Assembly: GCA_016281475.1 (NCBI GenBank)
Contig: JAEEIS010000164.1
Location: forward strand, 1 to 8,125
Length of the DNA: 8,125 bases
Origin: Bacteroidales bacterium
GTDB lineage: Bacteria > Bacteroidota > Bacteroidia > Bacteroidales > P3
Direction: 5' to 3'
Under the pieces are notes generated by a model. The model worked only from the letters and a program-made list of their open reading frames with translations, was not told the DNA's origin and did no database searches. Numbering within the stretch: position 1 is the stretch's first letter; each line of letters begins with the position of its first letter. The position numbers and the translations under genes are program-made. This document shows positions 1 through 4,604 of this stretch, piece by piece.

Positions 1-58
1 CCACAAAACCAGCCATTTGTCTATTTTACACCAAAACACCTGAAAATCAATCAAATAA

Positions 59-88
59 CCCATTCCGCCCAAATCGCCCATTCATCCC
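59..88 (-). other. Predicted G-quadruplex motif (minus strand)
   Basis: The plus strand shows CCC at 59-61, 68-70, 77-79 and 86-88, each separated by exactly six bases. On the minus strand this is G3-N6-G3-N6-G3-N6-G3, which fits the usual intramolecular G-quadruplex rule of four G3 runs with loops of 1-7 bases. The strict 9-base period is visible in the sequence. Whether it folds, and what it does, is unknown. It lies next to the hairpin cluster, which suggests the two belong to one structured intergenic element. Confidence 0.5.
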
Positions 89-107
89 ATAAAAAAGCCA
101 CCGTGCC

Positions 108-326
108 CGGGGCGTCAGCCCCGTTTCTCCCCTTCGTCCATTGCCCGGGCATTTAATGCCCGCCATCCCCGCAGCTTCGTCCCGTTCCCAGCCGCTTGCC
201 TCCGCCCCAACGGGTTGTCCCGTGTCAGTGGCTTCAGCCCCGCTCCCGTTCCAGTGTGTGTCGCGATTCAGTCGCGACAAATTTCATCCATTCCCATTGC
301 TCCGAATGTCGCCATGTAACAGCGAC
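108..326. repeat. Cluster of six short hairpin repeats
   Basis: Six short inverted repeats sit within about 220 bases: 108-123 (CGGGGC/GCCCCG, loop GTCA), 146-162 (CGGGCATT/AATGCCCG around one T), 210-223 (ACGGG/CCCGT, loop TTGT), 228-241 (GGC/GCC, loop TTCA, one outer mismatch), 259-279 (TGTCGCGA/TCGCGACA, loop TTCAG) and 308-326 (GTCGC/GCGAC). Stem sequences differ but size and loop flavour (TTCA, GTCA, TTGT, TTTA) recur, so this looks like one architecture repeated with compensating stem changes. Pyrimidine-rich linkers separate them. None is followed by a T-run, so a series of ordinary intrinsic terminators is unlikely. Role unknown. Confidence 0.6.
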
Positions 327-457
327 CCCTGTTTCTCTTTTCCGTCTGGCCTGGGAGCCTCGATCCAAAAGGTATTGTCAAATTGCTGGTTTGAATCATA
401 TAAGATAATGGAGAAGTTTCTGATTAACATTTTTTTCGGGCATTAGAGGAAAATAAT

Positions 458-487
458 CTTGCGTTCGAAAATATATTCGTATTTTTG
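458..487 (+). promoter_or_regulatory. Promoter of the regulator operon
   Basis: T480-G487 reads TATTTTTG, an exact match to the Bacteroidota -7 element TAnnTTTG. TTG at 459-461 is a fair -33 element with an 18-base spacer. Transcription would begin a few bases after 487, near 491-493, giving a leader of about 22 bases to the ATG at 514 and about 105 bases to the regulator ATG at 597. The 13 bases at 479-491 match 12 of 13 with the second promoter box at 2506-2518, which supports both calls. Start site and strength are inferred, not shown. Confidence 0.6.
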
Positions 488-503
488 CAGCTGAAAATTT
501 CAG
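466..503. promoter_or_regulatory. Candidate operators at the regulator promoter
   Basis: Two palindromes overlap the promoter. Positions 466-479 form CGAAaATATaTTCG, a 14-base inverted repeat with one mismatched pair, lying in the spacer between the -33 and -7 elements. Positions 491-503 form CTGAAAATTTCAG, a perfect 6+1+6 inverted repeat at the predicted start of the transcript. Either could bind a dimeric regulator, including the OmpR-family protein encoded next door (autoregulation). OmpR-family proteins more often bind direct repeats, so the assignment is uncertain. Neither palindrome is found at the downstream promoter. Confidence 0.3.
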
Positions 504-513
504 ATGTCATCTT

Positions 514-594
514 ATGAAGAGAATACTCATTTTCACCATATTACTATTAGGATGCCTCGCGCCGCTGGCAGCACAGACCGCATATATAGAATAG
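514..594 (+). CDS. Small signal-peptide-like leader ORF, 26 aa
   Basis: This short frame starts at ATG 514 and stops at TAG 592-594, two bases before the regulator ATG. The translation begins MKRILIF, continues with a hydrophobic core to LLLGC, then LAPLAAQ, and ends TAYIE. That is a textbook signal peptide (basic start, about 12 hydrophobic residues) with a possible lipobox (LLGC) or a signal peptidase I-like site after the AAQ region, but almost no mature protein follows. It is the second ATG after the predicted transcript start and sits in a different frame from the regulator. It may be a translated leader coupling translation into the regulator, a secreted or lipidated micropeptide, or the remnant of a lost gene. 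Signal character is seen in the sequence; expression and function are unproven. Confidence 0.45.
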   Translation: MKRILIFTILLLGCLAPLAAQTAYIE

Positions 595-596
595 CA

Positions 597-1277
597 ATGA
601 AACGGATTCTTATTGCCGACGACGAGGCTTCTATCCGCGACTTCGTGTGTCGCGGACTTGCCGACTGCGGATATGACACCCTCCAAGTCTCCGACGGCAA
701 CGAGGCCTGGCAGCAGCTGCAAGACGGCACAATCGACCTCGCCATCCTCGACATCCGTATGCCTGGCCTTTCGGGAGTCGATCTCTGTCGCCGCCTTCGG
801 CAAGAGTATGGATATGACTTGCCCATCATCATGCTGACCGCACTGGGTACCACCGACGACATTGTGATGGGTCTCCGTGCCGGTGCCGACGACTATATGG
901 TTAAGCCGTTCAAATTCACCGAGCTACTGGCGCGTATCGAAGCACAGTTGCGGCGGAGCGATTTACACCCCACAGCATCCTCACGCACATACGGCGACCT
1001 GCATCTCGACCCCGTTTCCCATCGCGCCACGCGCGACGGAAAGCACATTTACCTCAGCATCAAAGAATATCGCCTGTTGGACTACCTGATGTTGCACCAC
1101 GGCGAGGTGCTTTCGCGTGGCGACCTGCTGCGCGACGTATGGGACCGCGATTTCGACACATCGACTAACGTCGTGGATGTCTATGTCCGCTATCTCCGCA
1201 GCAAGATTGACGACTCATTCGACCAGAAACTCATTCACACCATTGTCGGGCAAGGCTACAAATTCGGTGACAGATGA
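597..1277 (+). CDS. OmpR/PhoB-family response regulator
   Basis: A 226-residue two-component response regulator. The receiver domain (residues 1 to about 120) has the acidic pair Asp8-Asp9, phospho-acceptor Asp52 in LAILDIRMPG, Thr81 and Lys103 in the VKPF motif. A winged-helix DNA-binding domain (about 128-225) ends with the family-typical NVVDVYVRYLRSKID and HTIVGQGYKF segments. Length is normal for the family. I chose ATG 597 because MKRILIADDE is the canonical receiver start. An upstream in-frame ATG at 504 would add 31 residues without domain resemblance, and that stretch is covered by the signal-peptide frame at 514-594. The gene overlaps the kinase by 4 bases (ATGA), so the two are a cognate pair. 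It probably activates the adjacent efflux genes; CusR or CzcR are the closest named analogues, but no one-to-one orthology is claimed. Confidence 0.93.
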   Translation: MKRILIADDEASIRDFVCRGLADCGYDTLQVSDGNEAWQQLQDGTIDLAILDIRMPGLSGVDLCRRLRQEYGYDLPIIMLTALGTTDDIVMGLRAGADDYMVKPFKFTELLARIEAQLRRSDLHPTASSRTYGDLHLDPVSHRATRDGKHIYLSIKEYRLLDYLMLHHGEVLSRGDLLRDVWDRDFDTSTNVVDVYVRYLRSKIDDSFDQKLIHTIVGQGYKFGDR

Positions 1278-2434
1278 AACCCGGACGCAAAATATCACTC
1301 ACCTACAGCACCATTACCATCCTGCTGGTTCTTGTGTCAAGCGCAGTGTTCTATTTTGGTACGCGGCATTACATCTCCTCACTGTATTACAACTACCTAG
1401 AGGAGAAAGCCCGTGTACTGGCCATGGAGCGTTATGGGCAAGATGACCTCGACCCCGTAAAGTATCGCAACGCCGTGCAGCGCAGCCAACATGTCATTCC
1501 TACCTCGCGAGAGCTATTCGTCCCCAAAGACAGTATCGAGACTGCACTTTCCTCGCTACTCACAGGTTCCCAGATTGCCTCGTTGCTTCGTGGCGAGGTT
1601 GTCCACTTCGACCACGAGGGCGAGGTGGGCACAGCCCTGCTCTACTACGACAACAGCGGCACGTTCGCCAGCGTGGTGCTGAGCCGCAACCCTTACGGCG
1701 ACGAGATTGCCCACACCATGCGTCTGCTGCTGGTGGTGTTCGTCCTCGGTGCCTCGCTGCTGCTATGGCTCGTCAGCCGCCTCTGGGCATCGCGTATGGT
1801 GAACCGCATCGACCAGAATTATCAGACCGAGAAAATGTTTGTCAACAATGCACAGCACGAAATCAACAACCCGCTAGCCGTCATCAGTGGCGAATGCGAC
1901 GTGACCCTGTTGCGCGACCGCAGTCCCGAAGAATACCGCTCGGCACTGATGCGCATCGCAAAACAGGTCGACCGCATCAACGGTATCATCATACAACTGC
2001 TGGCAATCGACGATGCACGCAAACGTCCGCAGAAAGCAGAGAGCATCGACCTTTCGGAATGGTTCTTCCAGAACGAGTTGCCTCCCCACAAGCTTTATAT
2101 CCACGGTCCCTTCCGCGTGAAGATGGACTCCGATGCGCTGTACATCGCCATAAGGAACCTTATCGACAACGCCGTCAAATACGGCGACGGGAGCTCCGTG
2201 GTGGTTCATGCCGAATATCCCACCGTCTCCGTCACCAACCACGGCAGCCCCATCCCCGCCGAGGAGCTGGAACACATCTTCGACTCCTTCTACCGTGCCG
2301 CCAACGCCGACGGCATCCCCGGCCACGGCATCGGCCTCGCCTTGGCCCACACCCTGCTCCAGCGCAACGGTGCCCAGCTCACCGTCACCTCATCCTCAGA
2401 GAACACCATCTTCACCATCCGCTTTTCAAAATAG
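1274..2434 (+). CDS. Sensor histidine kinase (Cus/Czc-type)
   Basis: A 386-residue inner-membrane kinase. TM1 spans about residues 8-28 and TM2 about 149-168, enclosing a periplasmic sensor of about 120 residues. The dimerisation helix carries His195 in NNAQHEINNPLAVISGE; this HEINNP version replaces the more usual HELRTP. The ATPase domain shows the N-box (IAIRNLIDNAVKYG, Asn295 and Asn299), a variant G1 box in which VTNHGSPIP replaces DxGxG, the F-box (HIFDSFYRA) and the G2 box (GHGIGLALA). There is little room for a HAMP domain between TM2 and His195. The sensor loop contains His111, Asp113, His114 and Glu115 close together, a possible but unproven metal site. Translation is coupled to the regulator by the ATGA overlap. 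The ligand is inferred from the adjacent efflux genes. Confidence 0.9.
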   Translation: MKPGRKISLTYSTITILLVLVSSAVFYFGTRHYISSLYYNYLEEKARVLAMERYGQDDLDPVKYRNAVQRSQHVIPTSRELFVPKDSIETALSSLLTGSQIASLLRGEVVHFDHEGEVGTALLYYDNSGTFASVVLSRNPYGDEIAHTMRLLLVVFVLGASLLLWLVSRLWASRMVNRIDQNYQTEKMFVNNAQHEINNPLAVISGECDVTLLRDRSPEEYRSALMRIAKQVDRINGIIIQLLAIDDARKRPQKAESIDLSEWFFQNELPPHKLYIHGPFRVKMDSDALYIAIRNLIDNAVKYGDGSSVVVHAEYPTVSVTNHGSPIPAEELEHIFDSFYRAANADGIPGHGIGLALAHTLLQRNGAQLTVTSSSENTIFTIRFSK

Positions 2435-2446
2435 CAGGTCTCCCTT

Positions 2447-2476
2447 CCTTACAGTTTTCTAATCCTATCTGTGAGG
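2447..2476 (+). other. Weak hairpin between kinase and channel genes
   Basis: CCTTACAG at 2447-2454 pairs with CTGTGAGG at 2469-2476 (8 pairs, one G-T), with a 14-base loop and TTTCT following. It could partly terminate transcripts from the regulator promoter before the second promoter at 2507, separating regulatory from structural gene expression. The loop is long and the T-run short, so it is a poor intrinsic terminator and could be chance. Confidence 0.25.
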
Positions 2477-2483
2477 TTTCTAA

Positions 2484-2514
2484 TGTGCTGACACGTGGAG
2501 AGTCGGTATCTTTG
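2484..2514 (+). promoter_or_regulatory. Internal promoter of the efflux genes
   Basis: Positions 2507-2514 read TATCTTTG, an exact TAnnTTTG -7 element, within GTATCTTTGCAGC (2506-2518), which matches the regulator promoter box at 12 of 13 positions. The -33 side is poor: TGTG at 2484-2487 is the best candidate, 19 bases upstream. A weak -33 fits a promoter that needs an activator, such as the neighbouring response regulator. Predicted initiation falls at about 2518-2520, on top of the channel gene's ATG at 2519. Confidence 0.55.
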
Positions 2515-2518
2515 CAGC

Positions 2519-3769
2519 ATGTTTTATGGAAATGCAATTCTGACTATTTTTCTGGCTTTCAGTGGTGTAGGTGGGGCGGGCGACGGCGCAGACAGCGTCC
2601 ACACGGAGATTATCGACACGCTCACGGTCCTTCAGGCCGAACAGCTCCTTGCCGAGCGCAATGCCGAGCTCCGCTTGTCACGCCTCGCCTGCACCGAGGC
2701 TGAAGCCAACGCCCGGCAGGCACGACGCTGGGAGAACCCCGAGGTGAGCGGTATCTACAATCTCTATAACCCCCTGAACAGCCGCTGGCTCGACCCCGGC
2801 AACGACGGCGAGGTGGACATCAGCGTCAGCCAGCCGCTGCCCATCGGTCGCAGCCACCGCATTGGCCGCTCCGATGCCGAACTACGGGCCTCGCAGGCCG
2901 ACTACGACTGGACGGCTTTCAGCCTCTCTATGCAGATGAAACGGCAACTGTGCGAGCTGTGGGCGGTGCAGCGCAGGGCGGCATTGATAGGGGGCGAACT
3001 CGAGAGCGTGGAGCGCATCCTCGACGCCTACCGCCGCAATCCGCAGGCGGTATCACTGGTGGAGGTGCGACGGCTGGAAACCCTGCGCCTGGGTCTGCTC
3101 TCGGAACAGTTGGAACGCCAGGCTACGGTGGCCGAGTGCAAAACGGCATTGGCCGTAATGCTAGGACTGGAAGAGACGGGGTTCGGCATCGGAGAACTTG
3201 ATCTGAACGACGAGCCGGCTCCCTCTGACAGCATCTTGGAACAGTCGGCACTGCTGCGCTACCATGCATCGCTCTGCGAAGCCGCCGATGCCGAAATTCG
3301 GCTACAGAAAGCGTTGGCTTGGCCACGGGTGAACGTGGGCGTGGAGTATGACAAGAACGGCAACATAGGTCACAACTTCTGGGCCGTGGGGGCCAGTATC
3401 ACGCTGCCTCTCTTCGACCGCAATCGCGGCGCTATCCGCAGTGCTGAGGTGGAGCGCGACCGGCGGCAGACGATGCTTGCGGCGGCCGAGCGCGAGCAAT
3501 GTCAGCAGCTGGCCCTTGCCGCAGAACGTCTGGCGCAATGCCGCCGTCTGGTGGCGGAATCCGATAGCCTCGCCGAGTGGGACATTGAGGGTGTGGAACG
3601 GCAATACCTTGCCCACAACCTCTCGTTGCTCGAACTGATAGATATCTACACCGCCTGGCGCGAAGCGCAGGAGATGACGGTGGCCGCGCGCGGAGCCCTC
3701 CTCACGGCAGCTCTCGACTACAACCTGGCCGCCGGAGCGGAAGTGTATAGAATAGTTGACAGACAATAA
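2519..3769 (+). CDS. TolC-family outer-membrane efflux channel (CusC/CzcC-like)
   Basis: A 416-residue outer-membrane channel of the heavy-metal RND type. Two related halves are visible, as in TolC-like proteins: the first has NPEVSGIYN and VSQPLPIGR, the second WPRVNVGVEYD and the diagnostic SITLPLFDRNRG. Long Ala/Glu/Arg-rich helical stretches follow each and would form the periplasmic coiled-coil tunnel. A hydrophobic N-terminus (FYGNAILTIFLAFSG) acts as the export signal, with no lipobox, unlike many CusC proteins. I use ATG 2519; GTG 2495 is in frame and adds 8 residues but lies upstream of the predicted transcription start. With ATG 2519 the transcript would be leaderless or nearly so. 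The gene ends 10 bases before the adaptor start. It is the exit duct for the pump encoded downstream. Confidence 0.88.
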   Translation: MFYGNAILTIFLAFSGVGGAGDGADSVHTEIIDTLTVLQAEQLLAERNAELRLSRLACTEAEANARQARRWENPEVSGIYNLYNPLNSRWLDPGNDGEVDISVSQPLPIGRSHRIGRSDAELRASQADYDWTAFSLSMQMKRQLCELWAVQRRAALIGGELESVERILDAYRRNPQAVSLVEVRRLETLRLGLLSEQLERQATVAECKTALAVMLGLEETGFGIGELDLNDEPAPSDSILEQSALLRYHASLCEAADAEIRLQKALAWPRVNVGVEYDKNGNIGHNFWAVGASITLPLFDRNRGAIRSAEVERDRRQTMLAAAEREQCQQLALAAERLAQCRRLVAESDSLAEWDIEGVERQYLAHNLSLLELIDIYTAWREAQEMTVAARGALLTAALDYNLAAGAEVYRIVDRQ

Positions 3770-3779
3770 AAAAAAGATA

Positions 3780-4604
3780 ATGATGACGAAAACGACAACT
3801 TCACTTTCACTGGCCGTAGCCCTTTTGTTCGTTGCCTGCAATGGCGGGCAGGATGCCGAGATTACGGCACCGTCTGCCATCGAAGCGGTATTGCCATCTG
3901 CCAAACCGTCGGGGATGCCTGCCTCCGTTGCCACCCTCACGCTGACGGGCACCGTTGTCGCAGACCCTTCGCGCACCGAGAGGATTGTCGCGCCCGTTGA
4001 CGGCAGGGTGGAAGGGCTTACCGTTGAGGTGGGCGACGACGTGAGTGCGGGCATGCTGATAGCCCGGCTGCTGGGACGCGAAACCGCCGAGCGCAACATC
4101 CAGCGGCGGCAGGTCGAATCAGAATACTACCTTGCCGACAGGGAAATGAAGCTGAAATCGTCGCTCTACAACGACGGCCTGGTATCGGAGCGCGAACTGA
4201 CCGAGGCCATGGAACGCTGCGAAGTGGCAATGACAGCCCTCTCACAGCAGGCCGCGGTGGCCACGGGCGACATCCGTGCCTGGCGACGAGGCACCGTGCT
4301 GCGGCGCGAGGTGACAAACGGACAGTATGTGCAGGCCGGCGACCTCATGCTCGAGGTGGCCGACATCAGCAAGGTATGGGTGATGGGGGACGTCTACGAG
4401 AGCGACATCAGTCGTGTGCACGAAGGCGACACCGTTAGCGTCACCACCCTTGCCCATCCCGACGAGACCTGGCGTGGCACCGTCGACAAGGTCTATTCCG
4501 CTCTCGACCCCGACAGCAAAACCATGAAAGTCCGCATAGTCCTCTTAAATCGCGACCGCCACCTCCTGCCCGGCATGTTCGCCACAATAAATATTGAGCC
4601 ATGA
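3780..4604 (+). CDS. RND periplasmic adaptor lipoprotein (CusB/CzcB-like)
   Basis: A 274-residue membrane-fusion protein bridging the pump and the outer-membrane channel. The N-terminus is a lipoprotein signal with lipobox FVAC and acylated Cys20. A biotinyl/lipoyl-like half domain follows (about 69-102, RIVAPVDGRVEGLTVEVGDD), then a helical hairpin (about 103-160, tip near YNDGLVSERELTEA), the second lipoyl half (about 170-193, NGQYVQAGDLMLEVAD) and a beta-barrel region with the CusB/CzcB signature ISKVWVMGDVYESDI and ALDPDSKTMKVRIVL. I place the start at the ATG pair 3780/3783, preceded by an A-rich stretch; TTG 3756 is in frame but would overlap the channel gene and put charges before the signal. 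At 274 residues it is shorter than most CusB/CzcB adaptors, with a compact hairpin and no long C-terminal extension. It overlaps the pump gene by 4 bases. Confidence 0.9.
   Translation: MMTKTTTSLSLAVALLFVACNGGQDAEITAPSAIEAVLPSAKPSGMPASVATLTLTGTVVADPSRTERIVAPVDGRVEGLTVEVGDDVSAGMLIARLLGRETAERNIQRRQVESEYYLADREMKLKSSLYNDGLVSERELTEAMERCEVAMTALSQQAAVATGDIRAWRRGTVLRREVTNGQYVQAGDLMLEVADISKVWVMGDVYESDISRVHEGDTVSVTTLAHPDETWRGTVDKVYSALDPDSKTMKVRIVLLNRDRHLLPGMFATINIEP

Larger units (their letters stand above)
1..457. other. Non-coding upstream region
   Basis: This stretch contains no gene I can support. The open frames crossing it (minus strand 47-280, plus strand 141-446) have low-complexity, Arg/Gly/Pro/Ser-rich translations with no recognisable domain, and they run through hairpin repeats that dictate their composition. 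Positions 1-58 are AT-rich and featureless. Positions 59-88 hold four regularly spaced C-runs and 108-326 a series of short hairpins, both listed separately. From about 360 the sequence becomes AT-rich again and leads into the regulator promoter. Pyrimidine-rich linkers between hairpins repeat imperfectly; for example CCCGTTCC occurs at 181-188 and 245-252. Confidence 0.7.

Noticed and set aside
47..280. Minus-strand 77-codon open frame in the upstream region
   Set aside because: Its Gly/Arg-rich translation is dictated by the G-run motif and hairpins; no sign of a real protein.
108..326. Hairpin cluster as a CRISPR array
   Set aside because: Stems differ in sequence, spacing is irregular and there is no repeated unit of 23-40 bases with unique spacers.
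504..596. N-terminal 31-residue extension of the response regulator from ATG 504
   Set aside because: The extension has no domain resemblance, the canonical receiver start is at 597, and the overlapping frame 514-594 has a far more protein-like (signal peptide) translation.
1765..2703. Plus-strand open frame (312 codons) overlapping the kinase and channel genes
   Set aside because: It is an alternate frame of the kinase with an Arg/His/Pro-rich translation and no domain; it also crosses the intergenic promoter.
3302..4099. Minus-strand open frame (265 codons) across the channel/adaptor junction
   Set aside because: It overlaps two well-recognised plus-strand genes and its translation is composition-driven with no motif.
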